This document shows, one piece after another, positions 1 through 11,949 of a stretch of DNA of 64,000 bases; within the stretch, counting starts at the first letter, position 1, and each line of letters opens with the position of its first letter. The position numbers and the translations under genes were made by a program. Below the pieces are notes generated by a model, which made no database searches, was not told the DNA's origin, and worked only from the letters and a program-made list of their open reading frames with translations. Source of the stretch: Aspidapion aeneum (taxonomy: Eukaryota > Arthropoda > Insecta > Coleoptera > Brentidae); contig OY755042.1 of assembly GCA_963576565.1 (NCBI GenBank), forward strand, positions 4,454,112 through 4,518,111. The letters run 5' to 3'.

Positions 1-729
1 AAAAAGTTATTAAAATCCTTAAAACCCCTTGATTTTAATTGCTGTAGCGCCATCTCTTAGATATCATTTGAACTGTATAACTAATAAATCAATACTGCGA
101 ATCCGTAATTGAGTGTACACTACAGGTAGAGCTTTCTAACATGGCAAAAATGTTAAAGGAGCTTCGGTTCATACTACACGCACAAACAAAATATTTAAGC
201 GCGACTTTAATAAAAGAGCAAGATTATTGGTAAGAAAAAATTATAAAAAAATTGAATTTTTCTCGATTAAATGTTTCCTGATTAAAGCTAAAATAACGAA
301 ATAAATAATAATGACTATATCTTGGTCTTTTAAAAGTGGAAATCTTACTGTGGTTGCTCCTGTTTAGTAATAAAAAAGTATTAATGAATTTTGTGTCACA
401 GCGGCAAACACTCATGAATATGCGCGTCTTTGGTCCCTCACTGACTTCTTGCTTTCCATAAGTTCATCCTTTTTTATACGCGTTTCTACCTTCATCATTG
501 AAAGATATACAAAATAATATACATCTTTTTAGGAAACATACAAAACAATACTCTTTAAATTAAACATTATTTTAACTTGAAAAAATAAAACATAAAGAAA
601 ATTATTATTTTTATATAATTAAATTATTGTTCTTGTTTACTAGTGTTTTTTTTTAACTTTTACTTGTAATCCGTTGTAATAATGTAATTTCCTTGTAATA
701 ACCCCTTAGATTTGTTGGAAAATAAACAA
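1..729. other. intronic/intergenic AT-rich sequence
   Basis: No gene, repeat boundary or RNA could be recognised. The short open frames here have no domain-like composition. Because the verprolin gene continues to the left, this stretch is probably intronic. Confidence 0.5.
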
Positions 730-876
730 TTTTTGAGATATTTGCTTTCAAATTTTCAAATTTAACATGGAATGATAAAATAAAAATTAAATCCAAAAAA
801 TAATAAAATTCTAATTAAATTTTTATTTTATCATTCCATGTTAAATTTGAAAATTTGAAAGCAAATATCTCAAAAA
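730..876. repeat. short inverted-repeat hairpin element
   Basis: The left arm (730 to about 790) is repeated in reverse complement at about 815-876. Both arms contain AACATGGAATGATAAAAT or its complement, around a loop of about 25 bases. The right arm runs straight into the repeat at 868-1130. No target duplication was identified. Confidence 0.75.
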
Positions 877-1130
877 CTAATCAATGGATTTTCGAAATTT
901 TTACACGGTTGTAAAGATATTCAAGAGAGCTTCAAAACAAGGTATCACTAGACCTACTTTCCCTATTCAAAATATAGGGGTAAAGTATACCCCTCGCAGG
1001 GGGTTCGTGCTACAAAAATTTCAAGATAGCCAAAAGGTGTCCCCCTTGCAAACAAAATCGACGTGTCCGAGCGTTTCTCCAAATTCGCACGAAAAATACT
1101 TTTAGTTGGAACACCCTGTATAAATATCCG
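868..1130. repeat. dispersed repeat, copy 1 (related to 52080-52345)
   Basis: The stretch shares ordered blocks with 52080-52345: AAAAACTAATCGATGGATTT-like start, a TACCCCTCG..GGGGG block, AAAATTTCA..ATAGCCAAAA, GTGTCCCCCT.GCAAAC and a CCTGTATA end. The two copies are clearly diverged. The family is unknown; its end resembles the CCTGTA ends of other elements in the window. Confidence 0.65.
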
Positions 1131-1443
1131 AAACATAAAAGAGAATCCAAAATTATATTAAAATGTGCGCAAATATTGATTTAGTTGCAAAAACGGTAAT
1201 TTGTTTAGTAAAAAGCTCGGTCGTAATTTGTTTGACATTAAAACAATAAAAACAAAAACGAATAGAAAACGTCAAAGCCCGGCTTAATCAATATGTTCGT
1301 AACAACCAGATAAGAGTATATATGTTCCTTTCTAACGAAATTGTTTAGAAGAAGACATAAATAAAAAACAAGTAAAATAGTAAGCTAATGACTAATTAGT
1401 GCAGAGCCAGGGTATCGGACAACTACTAAATGAGATAGCTTAC

Positions 1444-1586
1444 CATTTAAAGGAGGTTTTGGCGCCAAATTTGGCTTGCCATGATTGATCACAGGTTTGT
1501 TCATTTGTCCATTGCTGGTAGAATCCACCGCATCTAGCGTGCTTAAGTTGGCGTTGCTTTTTGATTTAACAACCCGATGGAGCGTA
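1444..1586 (-). CDS. Vrp1: verprolin / WASP-interacting protein, exon 5 of the visible exons
   Basis: Minus-strand coding exon of 143 nt between an acceptor (TTTAG at 1587-1588) and a donor (G|GTAAGC at 1444/1443). It starts with T, which completes the AG left by exon 4 to give a Ser codon, and ends one base into a codon. It encodes about 47 residues, including NHGKPNLAPKPP, a Lys/Pro-rich motif typical of verprolin proline-rich regions. Verprolin/WIP proteins bind actin and WASP and control actin branching. The rest of the protein, including the WASP-binding C-terminus, must lie to the left of the window. Confidence 0.85.
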
Positions 1587-1943
1587 CTAAACAATAATAA
1601 ATAAATAAGAGTAATTAAAATTTAAGAACACCCAGGTCGCGTGGTGTCTAAATAGGACCCTGATACAAATTGTAGGGCCTGTCGCAAGGCGCAAGGTATT
1701 ATATGTTATCTGCTTGCAGATGCAGTGGCGTAGCTCTTGGGGAGATATGAGTGGCAAAGATGACCAGCGTCAAGTCGCAAATGAATTCTGAATTTTCTTA
1801 TCTTAGATAATTTAAAAATACATAAAAAATAAGTTTGTTAAAAAGATCTTAAATCATCAATTCAGAGTTTATTTATTTATTTATTTATTTCAACGGTATC
1901 TAGAGCAAAAAGCCAATTACAGATACTTCCTTACATTAAAAAA
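1587..1943. other. intron sequence with TE-end fragments
   Basis: Inside verprolin intron 4. It holds an isolated CAGTGGCGTAGCTC motif near 1721, which looks like a hAT-type MITE end. A (TTTA)n tract at about 1868-1890 is followed by GCCAATTACAGATAC, a string also seen near 33200 and likely from the 3' end of a minus-strand non-LTR element. No coding potential was seen. Confidence 0.4.
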
Positions 1944-3619
<1,676 letters not shown>

Positions 3620-3871
3620 AATGGTAATGGTTATTTTGGTTGGTTGTGAAATCCCTCTAGTTATTCTATAATCTCTGCTTTGAAGCATGGTGTTGTATAG
3701 AGCAGGAAAATATAAGGATAAATAGGACTGCCAGATTTCTTACACATAGAGTGTCGATTAAATTTTTAAATTGGGTAGGTAATTGTTAATGTTTGAAAAG
3801 GATAAAGACAAAATAAATAGTGTGCAAAATGAGTTTTAGTTTTTTATTTCTCGAAGGTTAGGTATAAGCAG

Positions 3872-4689
3872 TAGAGGTGCTGAAAAAGTAACTATTCGTT
3901 ACTCCAGTACTTGTTAGTCGACAAATAGCGGAGTAACGAATACCGATCCAAAAATTAAATGATTACTTTCGTTACTTTGATTCGTTCGATTATTTTAGTA
4001 TTCAGTAATCACTCTAAAGTCGTTAATCCAAAATCAGGGAGTAACTATACTAACTTAAGTAACTAACTAAATATTTTTTGAGTTCTCGTCTAAGATTGTT
4101 ATTTTTTTCTCTATTTTTATTTACTTTTAGATTTTAAGTATATATTTTTTTGTATGTAATGCATTAGATTTTTAAAACAAAGTTGTACACAGAACAGTTC
4201 CTACGTAATTCCTACCTTTATTTTTTGAAGTGTAAACTTCTTTAAGCGCGTTTAGCAGTTTTTGTGGGTACTGAATTGAACTGAGCCGTCAGGCTCGGCT
4301 ATGTAACGCTCATTCAGGTAAAGTCGCCTCGAGTCGACTAATTGAGAGGAACATTCAGCGAGCGATATGATGATGCAGATGAAGGCCAGTATTATTAATT
4401 TCGCCTTGTTGAAGCTTACACTTCTGCCGTGTGGTCTTAAGCACACACAATTTTTTTTTAATTTTAGCCCGCATTTTGAAAATTTCAATTGAATATTTCC
4501 AAAATATCAACAACAAAAATATACCTACAAGTAAATGATCTTCGAATTAACGACAGTCCGAAAATTTTGCACTAATTGTTTGATTGACTTGAATACAGTA
4601 ACAGTAATCAAAGTAACGATAGTAACAAATATATAAAATGATTATTAGTAGTAACGAGTATTCAAAAGTAACGAAAATCAACACCTCTA
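3872..4689. mobile_element. non-autonomous hAT element with 8-bp target duplication
   Basis: The ends are inverted: the left begins TAGAGGTGCTGA and the right ends TCAACACCTCTA. Inside both ends are multiple GTAAC/GTTAC motifs. The element is flanked by ATAAGCAG at 3864-3871 and 4690-4697. An 8-bp duplication with such ends is the signature of the hAT superfamily. It is 818 bp long with no transposase. The interior carries the peptide cassette described at 4252-4488. Confidence 0.88.
4252..4488 (-). CDS. small putative secreted-peptide ORF inside the hAT element
   Basis: A 78-codon frame whose central part reads AKLIILAFICIIISLAEC, a good hydrophobic signal-peptide-like core preceded by Lys. 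It is followed by a polar tail ending in KNC. The cassette recurs, with indels, at 48659-48962 and in part at 55253-55320, each time inside a different TIR element. The downstream NERYIAEPDGSVQF stretch is conserved at 48659-48962, but there it is out of frame with the signal-like part. I do not recognise the protein. It may be a captured host exon or simply repeat sequence that happens to be open. The first Met of the frame is not necessarily the start; the Lys just before the hydrophobic core fits a later start. Confidence 0.35.
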   Translation of the reverse strand: MKFSKCGLKLKKNCVCLRPHGRSVSFNKAKLIILAFICIIISLAECSSQLVDSRRLYLNERYIAEPDGSVQFSTHKNC

Positions 4690-4697
4690 ATAAGCAG

Positions 4698-5280
4698 CAG
4701 TTTGCTAAACCTCGCATATGTAATATATATTTATAAATAAAGATGATCTATTATTATTTCGTTTAAAATCTGTTTCAGGCTTTTTAATAAAAGTTTTGAC
4801 AATTTTTTTTAAGATAGCCTTGATCTGCGGTTTTTATTTGTCGTACGTGCGTGGTTGTTATTTTAAAATATATTATTAAGTATGCAAAGGAACAAAGAAC
4901 ACTACAAGTATGTCCAAAAAATCGTTGTTTTCGTAAACATCATTACTCACCTACATTTAAAATTTATAGGTAAATTTAATTTCGGCATGTTGTACGTGAT
5001 TAAATTTTAATACCTCAGTTAAATCAAAGTTTAAATAAAATCATATTATAAATAATTAAATGTTGAAAACCAAAAGTAAATAAAGAAATAACACTAATTA
5101 ACGTCATAGTCTATTTATTGTGCAGTGTTAAAAAAAATGCAACATTGCAGCACACTGCAAGTGCTGACAATATTATAAAACACATTACAGCATCAAATAC
5201 CAAATTGCAAATAATGCAAGGACCTAAATCTATAAACAACAAGTGAAATTAAAGAAAGAAAAATAAGAAAAAAGTTTTCC
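4698..5280. other. AT-rich intron sequence
   Basis: Inside verprolin intron 4. A few short direct motifs (CATTGCAGCA / CACTGCAAGT around 5140-5220) are visible, but no coding exon, RNA or element boundary could be supported. Confidence 0.4.
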
Positions 5281-5351
5281 GCTTCGGCCGGGGATCGAAC
5301 CCGGGACCTCTTGCTATCTAGGCAAACATTCCACCACTGAACTACCGAACC
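5281..5351 (-). tRNA. tRNA-like sequence, probable tRNA pseudogene or tRNA-derived repeat head
   Basis: On the minus strand it folds as a 71-nt cloverleaf. The acceptor is GGTTCGG/CCGAAGC with a G-G mismatch at pair 2. The D-arm contains a TAGTTCAGTGGT A-box-like stretch. The anticodon stem is TTTGC/GCAAG with loop CTAGATA. The T-arm is CCGGG-TTCGATC-CCCGG, a perfect B box. The loop gives anticodon AGA (Ser), but the body lacks the long variable arm of tRNA-Ser and resembles tRNA-Gly. This conflict and the acceptor mismatch argue for a pseudogene or SINE-type sequence rather than a working tRNA. Confidence 0.5.
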
Positions 5352-5557
5352 AACTGATCTCTAAATTCTTCTTTCCCACTGTAGCACTCCGATGGCTCAG
5401 ATTGGGTTTTGGTAGATACAGTGGACTATAATAAACATTGGCGCAAAAAATTCATATAAGTAGAGAAAGTAAATAATTTAAAAATTGCAGGGTAAATTTG
5501 AAAGAGAAATAAAATGGTGATATAGCCTCATGGAGAGGGACTTACCGCTGTTTTGAA
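5352..5557. other. intron sequence
   Basis: No gene or element recognised between the tRNA-like sequence and the foldback that follows. Confidence 0.4.
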
Positions 5558-7122
5558 GTTCCAAAGTGCAAGGTGTACAGCGTTTCCCATTTTCGATGGG
5601 ATTAAATGGGAAACTCGGTTATTATTAAAGATATTGATTTTCTGATTAGACCTTACCGTGCTCTTTTTTGGAGCCCTTAAAAATGGTGTAATCAGATTTT
5701 TGCTATACCCCGTAGTTTCGCTAATACAGGGAGTTTTTGAAAAAATGGTATTTTTAATAATCCCTTGTATCTCGCTTATTTTGCGAGATATTTTTATTCT
5801 GTAAAAACCTTTTCATGGCAACTTTTTTAGAAGAAAATAATGACGTTTTGAACTTTTTAAAATAATGTTTAGTTTTTGAGATATGGTATTTATCATAAAA
5901 AAATTAAATACGGACCTGGATTTTTTTTATTACTATTTTGATTGGTTTCATGCTAGTATTATCATAAAATATTAAAAATTTTAAAATTTTTTGTTTTGAG
6001 GTAAAAGAAAAATATATAATTTTCAAAAAAAAATTAGTCCGAACCTGGATATTTTCAACATAAATATAAATTAAAAATTGCTAGATAAACAATTTTTAGT
6101 TTAACTGTTTTGAGACTTAGCATATTAAAACGGTTTTACGTTAATTTACAGATTTATTTGAAACAAAGTCTACGAAAAATACAAAAAAAAAACAAATTAT
6201 AAAAAATAACTAATTTTTCTGATTACCATTATGTGTAAGACATTGTTGGCATTTTGAGTAATTTTTCTTAACGCATTTTGCATAAAAATATTTCTGCCAT
6301 TTAAATATTGGGATTTTGTTGCTTGAATGAAGCAGTCAAACATATCACATTTTTCAAAATCTGGATATGGTCGATTTCTAGCCAGTTTAAAATAATTGTA
6401 AGCCATTCACAAAAATGACAAGTAAAATGACAATGTCAATTCCACGCTTTTGTTTTGTAAATTTCACGACCTGCTTGCTACCATCAAATAATTAGTATGA
6501 TATTATTTTTGTAACTTTTTAACGTTTTTTACTTTATTTATAAATCTTTTAATTATCATTTCAAAACAGATAAACTAAAAATCGTTCAACTAGTGTGTCT
6601 TGCAATTTTTAATTTATAATTACGTTGGAAATTTCCAGGTTCGGACTATAATTTTTTTTTCAAATATTAAATAGTTTTTTTTAACCTTAAATCAAAAAAA
6701 TATTAAAGTTTTATCATTTTAAGGTAATAATAGCATGGAACCAATCAAAGTAGTAATAAAAAAAATCCAGGTCCGTATTTAATTTTTTTATGATAAATAC
6801 CATATCTCAAAAACTAAACAATATTTTAAAAAATTGACAACGTCATTATTTTGCTCTAAAAAAGTTACCATAGAAAGGTTTTTACAGAATAAAAATATCT
6901 TGCAAAATAAGCGAGATTCAAGGAATTAATTAAAATGCAATTTTTTCAAAAACTCCCTGTATTAGCGAAACCACGGGGTATAGCAAAAATCCGATTACAC
7001 CATTTTTAAGGGCTCCAAAAAAGAGCACGGTAAGGTGCAATCAGAAAATCGATATCTTTAATAATAACCGAGTTTCCCATTTAATCCCATCGAAAATGGG
7101 ACACGCTTACACCTTTCCATAA
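5558..7122. mobile_element. foldback element with ~500-700-bp inverted arms (family F1)
   Basis: The left arm (from about 5558: GGTGTACAGCG, CCCATTTTCGATGGG, AGAGCACGGTAAGG complement, AATACAGGGAGTTTTTGA) is mirrored by the right arm, which ends near 7122 with CCCATCGAAAATGGG and GCTTACACC. The arms differ by scattered substitutions and indels. The centre (about 6050-6650) has a short minus-strand frame that resembles the N-terminus of the transposase remnant at 29023-29517. It is probably a decayed long-TIR DNA transposon of the Tc1/mariner (IS630) type. Target duplication was not determined. Confidence 0.8.
6197..6406 (-). pseudogene. possible decayed transposase N-terminal fragment
   Basis: A 69-codon frame at the centre of the foldback. 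The order EKCDMFDCFIQATKSQ is comparable with KLNMFECYIESNKNRD in the transposase remnant at 29023-29517. Both are preceded by aromatic/Asn residues. Such sequences sit at the N-terminus of insect long-TIR transposases (helix-turn-helix, DUF4817-like). The rest is degenerate and the similarity is weak, so this is only a suggestion. Confidence 0.35.
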
Positions 7123-7917
7123 GAGCTATGTGGCTTGAAGTTCCAACAGGATGATGGCACGATAATTTTAATTATTTGCGGAATTTTAAAGTGAATTTTC
7201 ACTATTTTTTAAATTTAAATTTTAAGGTTGTCGGTTTCTAGACATGGCGACGCGCAGCACACTTTGTCTGTCTCTCCATCCTGCGCTTGCAGTTTTTTCG
7301 CACATGCGCACAGCACTTCACCCTCTATAGGAAACCATATCACTATATTTTAAATTTTATGGATATGTGAAAAACACGATAGAGGACGCTTGTAGTGCCA
7401 AAGTATATAAAAATAAAGAAATAAGAAATAAAATGATAATTCTTAAATTTAGAATAGAAATTACATTTTTTGCGTTTAATTCTCGCATTTTAATGCAATT
7501 TTGCTTTAGGTAAATTTTATAATAACTAATAGTTGACCCATTTACTTAGGATTAAAATAAATTTAGGACTAATAATTTTATGTTCAAGACAAAATTTTAG
7601 TCCATGAAAAATAGAAAAAAATAAAAGTAAAATTCAAAAATAAAAGAAAAATAAAACCTTAATATATACAGGGTGTTCGGCACATGAACTGCAAAATTTT
7701 TTGGGATATTGTTGGGGTCATTTGCTAAAGAGATATGAATTTTTAAAAAAATTTTCTCAAATTATCCATTCCCAATTATCATAAACATCAAATTGTTTTT
7801 CTTATCAAGTCCGAACGATTATTGCCCGTCTCACAATATTAACTTTTGCATAATGCATATTAGGGTTAAATTTAATCCTTACTAGCTCTCCTCTCAAATC
7901 CCCCAAAGTAACCCTGT
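7123..7917. other. intron sequence with a single TE end
   Basis: Mostly AT-rich. A GC-richer patch lies at 7240-7330 without an open frame of interest. ACAGGGTGTTCGGCACATGA at about 7671 looks like one end of an ACAGGGTG-type DNA element whose partner was not found, apart from a CCCTGTATGCG at about 7911. Confidence 0.35.
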
Positions 7918-8899
7918 ATGCGTAAACGTACTTTAGTGGAGGATATAAGAACAAAACAACTGGTGTGGTACGGGCATCTACAAAGAAAGGATGATGGAAG
8001 ACTATCTAAACAAATACTGTCAAGAATGCAAATAACCCCTGACTGTGCCACTGTACGAAACCATCTTGGAAAAGCGACAAACACAATTATGGTTCTGTTA
8101 AGATGAGAAAGTGGTTCCGCCTCCCTCCAAAATAGAAAACATTTGGTTGCCGCCTACCACACAGCAGATGGTTATGGCGAGAAAACAATTGAAAAGTCTA
8201 GAGTGGGAGTCGTAATGGTTGAGCGTGGGGATACAGCAAGTAGCGAGAGGGTTTTCCCTTTAAAGTGATTGGACATGGAAAAACTGTGAAATAAGAAAAT
8301 GTCTATAAAATGTATTTTATTTCTGTTTTTGTTTAGCTTATCTTGTTTAGCTCATTAGCTAGAATGTAAAGTAAATTTTAGGATTATCAGCAACGCCACT
8401 GACTTGGTTCCTCCAAGCTCTTCAAAGAGGGGATAATGGATTATTTAGGTCCAACCAACCCTTTATAAAAACCCAAACTTTGCGAAGACAAGTCGGTAGT
8501 TACATTCTAAGTTTTGTTGAATTTAACTAAAACCTCTAAAATTAATTGTCAGTAAAGAAACATAAGATTTTTATATTTAAAGAATATTTTGAAGTCTGTT
8601 GTTGGTAAGTTATTGGTTGTTTTATAGTTCATAAGAAAAGTCTTGTAACAATTTGTAAATTGCAACAGAGTTTTATTTTGTATTCATTAAAGTTTGTAAC
8701 GTTTTTAAAACTGTTTCATATTTATTTTATTCACATAAGAGATCTACTACGGTACCCTCGTTTAAGGGTTCGATTTAAAATAAAATCATACCCGACAATA
8801 CTACAGTGGAAACCAAATGGCAGAAGAAAACGAGGAAGGCCAACACGAAGCTGGAGAGGAGGAATAGAGAATAAGAGAGGGAGAAGACGTAGAACGTGA
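7918..8899 (+). pseudogene. RTE-type retrotransposon 3' fragment, split by a solo LTR
   Basis: Residues TKQLVWYGHLQRKDDGRL (7918-8017) and LQWKPNGRRKRGRP with RSWRGGIE (8798-8899) are the C-terminal tail of the same RTE-type reverse transcriptase found at 14553-14816 and 40137-40419. The fragment is 5'-truncated. The frame is broken by insertion of the 780-bp LTR at 8018-8797, which duplicated ATAC. It contains no reverse transcriptase core, so it is dead. Confidence 0.85.
8018..8797 (+). mobile_element. solo LTR, copy 1 (TG...CA, ATAC duplication)
   Basis: This 780-bp block begins TGTCAAG and ends CCCGACA. It is flanked by ATAC at 8014-8017 and 8798-8801. A second copy lies at 12185-12967. 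The uninterrupted RTE copy at 40250-40265 shows AAATACTACAATGG, i.e. the empty site. A TATA box (TTTATAAAAACCC, about 8462) followed by GTCGGTAG-type sequence gives the LTR a plus-strand promoter. A TG..CA boundary with a 4-bp duplication fits a Ty3/gypsy-type solo LTR formed by LTR-LTR recombination. No gag or pol lies alongside. Confidence 0.8.
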
Positions 8900-9000
8900 A
8901 CCATATTATTGCTTCTTTTTTTACCTTCAGTCCCGTTTTGACATAAAACAAATGTGGAACCCTAGTGATTGTCAGAAAACAAAAAAAAAATAGACCTTAC

Positions 9001-9113
9001 CTAGCATTAACGTGGAGGGTTGAATTGTTACTACTTATGGGTATCGATGCTTGACTTCCACTGAAACCATTATGACTACTTTTAAGGTTGCTTGCTGGTT
9101 CCTCAGCTGATAT
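9001..9113 (-). CDS. Vrp1: verprolin / WASP-interacting protein, exon 4
   Basis: Minus-strand exon of 113 nt from acceptor TTTAG|ATATCA (9113) to donor AG|GTAAGG (9001/9000). It starts in phase 0, matching the phase 0 end of exon 3, and ends two bases into the Ser codon completed by exon 5. It encodes 37 low-complexity residues rich in Ser and Asn (SAEEPASNLKSSHNGF onward). This is the type of linker expected in the proline/serine-rich middle of a verprolin protein. The assignment rests on splice sites and on phase agreement with both neighbours rather than on a conserved motif. Confidence 0.8.
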
Positions 9114-9214
9114 CTAAAGCAAAAAAGCATGTTAATAGTTACGTTTCTACTGAAGTAACATTGAGCAAGTATACAGGGTGAATCATAAACTCAGGGCGTC
9201 AAACAAACCTTTTT

Positions 9215-9260
9215 TACCTTCCTAGCCCGCACCGCAATGGCTAGAGAAGGTATTGTTTTC

Positions 9261-9291
<31 letters not shown>

Positions 9292-9638
9292 ATTTTTTTT
9301 CTGTCCATAACACGATAGCTCCTAAACCACTAAACCGATGTTCATAAAATTTTCAGGTAAAATAGTGTTCGACTCTCTAACGACCTGATTAGTTTTTGGT
9401 GAAAATCCATTGATGCTAACGAGTTTTTTGACAATTAAACAAATTAAAAAATGCAAACTTTTTAACGGATCAATATGCGGTTTTTAGAATATAGTAGACT
9501 CCATTTTGCTCAATAATTTGTGTTATAATCAAAAACTTCGTAGAGGCATTAGTTTCCGAGATATTTACCAAAAAGTGTTTCAAGGCTGATTATCATAGCT
9601 TTACTTGTGCTAATAGAGGCTAGCTAGGAAGGTATCAG
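9215..9638 (+). mobile_element. family B repeat, copy 1
   Basis: It starts ACCTTCCTAGCCCGCACCGC with a small hairpin (GGCTAGAGAAGGT), contains TAGCTCCTAAACCACTAAACC and AATCCATTGATGCTAAC, and ends GGCTAGCTAGGAAGGTATCA. The outer ACCTTCCTAGC / GCTAGGAAGGT form terminal inverted repeats. Two other copies are at 17885-18367 and 50737-51375. No coding capacity. A (GT)n run at 9264-9291 occupies the place of the TGTCTGTC-rich segment of the other copies. Confidence 0.8.
9264..9291. repeat. (GT)n microsatellite
   Basis: Fourteen uninterrupted GT units inside family B copy 1. Confidence 0.97.
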
Positions 9639-9689
9639 ATCCCAGATGGATCCATTTATTTTAAATAAATTACCCTATACCATGTAAAA

Positions 9690-10520
9690 GAAACTACATG
9701 GTGTCTTATGGGATTTCCGAAACGGTAAGACATACAATTTTATAAAATGGAAAAAAGTGGCGTTATTCATAGTTCCATCAAATGATGAAATTAAAAATAT
9801 CTGAAGGTTAACACTATTTGGTTTTCACTCTCTCCAACGTCGATCACAAGGATACGAATGATCCCCGTCTGGAACACGTCCTGACAATCTGCAGGAACAG
9901 TGATCCATGCCAATCCACGACCGTTTCGGCCTTTTGGGCCATCCTTAGGTGAATGCAGGCGATAGCGAGGGGGATTTCACTGACCATTTTTTTGTACATA
10001 TGTTCGCATTGTTTGACAAAATGTAAATAATGCAAAAAAATGTGAAAAAATGCGAAAAAAATGTGAAAAAATGCGAAACAATACGAAAAAATGCGAAAAA
10101 ATGTGAAAAAATGCGAAATAATGCCGCATTATTTCATCAAAATTTGTACATATATTGCGGCCAGTGAAATCCCCCTCGGGCGATAGCTCCGTGCAGAGCA
10201 TAAGTTGTGTGAAACCAACAGAAACAACTACTCCGAGAGAAAACACCCCTACCGGCATTGAACCATACTGATGGTTTGATGCTTTCATTGGGAACTTGTT
10301 AAAACTATCTGGTTTTTACTCTCTTCAACGTCAATCACAAGGATACGCAGGATCCCCGTCTGGAACGCGTCCTGACAATCTGCAGGAATTGTAGATACTT
10401 TTAATTTCAAGGACACTATCTAATTAAGTTCGAAATAGCACTACCACTTTTCTCCATTTAACCAAAATTGTATGTCTAATACCGTTTCTGAAATCTCCAT
10501 AATGCCCCATGTAGCTGGAA
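9690..10520. repeat. foldback with an internal direct duplication
   Basis: The arms at about 9695-9800 and 10390-10520 are inverted: ACTACATGG, GAAACGGTA.GACATACAATTTT and AAATGGA.AAAAGTGG recur in reverse complement. Just inside the arms an ~88-bp block containing CAAGGATACG and GATCCCCGTCTGGAAC occurs twice in direct orientation (9806-9893 and 10303-10389). The centre contains a separate MITE at 9966-10178. No coding region was found. Confidence 0.7.
9966..10178. mobile_element. 213-bp MITE with 8-bp target duplication GGCGATAG
   Basis: Terminal inverted repeats CGAGGGGGATTTCACTG and its complement are flanked by GGCGATAG at 9958-9965 and 10179-10186. GTACATAT recurs inside both ends. The interior is a minisatellite of about 10-bp units built on GCGAAAAAAT and GTGAAAAAAT (about 10030-10122). 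An 8-bp duplication fits hAT or Merlin; the superfamily is not decided. Confidence 0.88.
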
Positions 10521-10529
10521 AAATACAAA

Positions 10530-11949
10530 TTTCTTTCTTTAAAATTCATGACCACAAATTATTACTTATAACACTACCACTGGATAATTTTATCTAAAAA
10601 GATCGTAAGCAAAACTTAAATTTTGTCATTGCTAGGACTGTATTTTCCAAGTTTTTATTTTCAAAGTCTACTACTTTAAAAATATTCCTCCAAAAATAAA
10701 AACCAGGTGGGTTTACAGCCACTGGTTATCCAGGAGGAGAAATTCGTCAAAACTATATATTTAAAAAATAGTTGCAAAATCGAATATTGTTCCGCTAACT
10801 AGCGGTTTTTCCGTGTGTGCGCCAGTTTTCTATTTAAGCAGTGAACTCAAAAGGGAAATCGACTATATGTGTTGCAGTTGCGGTAAAAGTGCAAAAGTGT
10901 ATAATTGTTTCCGAAAATTTTATGTTTACGGCAACAAGAAATAAATAATAACAAAAAGTTGCTTAAGTGACTTTTATTAATACAGGTCAAACATCTGCAA
11001 TAGCAGAGTAACCATTTCTCAGTGAGTTTGATCTCACAATAATTCAAATTTAGAAAATAAAGAAAAAAAGAGAAACCAAATAAACATTTTGTAATATTAA
11101 TAGGATTCCTGTTAAAAATAGTCTTAAATTGTAGAACCACCCCTGAGGGGTGGTTTAAAGTGCTAAAAAAATAATTCATGATAGATAAAAAAAGTTATAT
11201 CCAAACATTTTCAAATTTAAATAGCACATAATTAGTTTAAAACTGTCTCTGTAGATGCATTACCGTATTAAAAACGTATTGATGTTTAAATATTATAAAA
11301 AGCGCAACAATAGAAAATCGGTTTCATCATCGTTAACTTGTCCAAATAATTAACATGTAAAATATAGCGGACAGCTTACACTAACTAACTCCGTTTTTAT
11401 TCGACACTTCCTAGTGACGTTAGACGTTTAAATAGGGCTGCCATTTTTAAATCAAAATATTTTTAAGTTTTGTGTCATGTCATTGCGACAACAAAAACAA
11501 AAAAATACGGCTTATGTTACAAGTATATTTATAAACAAATTATATAAATATTAAAAACTGTTGCATCCAAGGGAATAAATAAGTTAAACGTTCAACCAAA
11601 ATCTAATACTTTTAGACCTAGAACTTTAGAACCAAGGACTTTATACCTCTTGGTGGTCTGGTCCAATGTTTCAATCTGAGAAAAAGTCTTCCATACATAC
11701 AAGATTAACGTGTCCAATAATTTTTTTACTTATGCAAATCCCTGAAACGTTCCTGATTCACTGTTTGTGAAACACCCTGTAACTTAAATAGAGTAATAGC
11801 TATTTATGTTTTAAAGTCATAACGGAAGAATGTAACGCCCGCGGTGTGGAAATAAGAACACGAGCCACCAGGCGAGGGCTTTTACACGCTGAGAGCGTTA
11901 AACGCAATTACTTAATAAGAGACATACAGTGTTATATTCACAACCATTT
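10530..11949. other. intron sequence, nothing recognised
   Basis: Inside verprolin intron 3. AT-rich with scattered short frames. An AACACCCTGTAAC at about 11770 may be a stray TE end. No exon with flanking splice signals and coding bias was seen. Confidence 0.4.
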
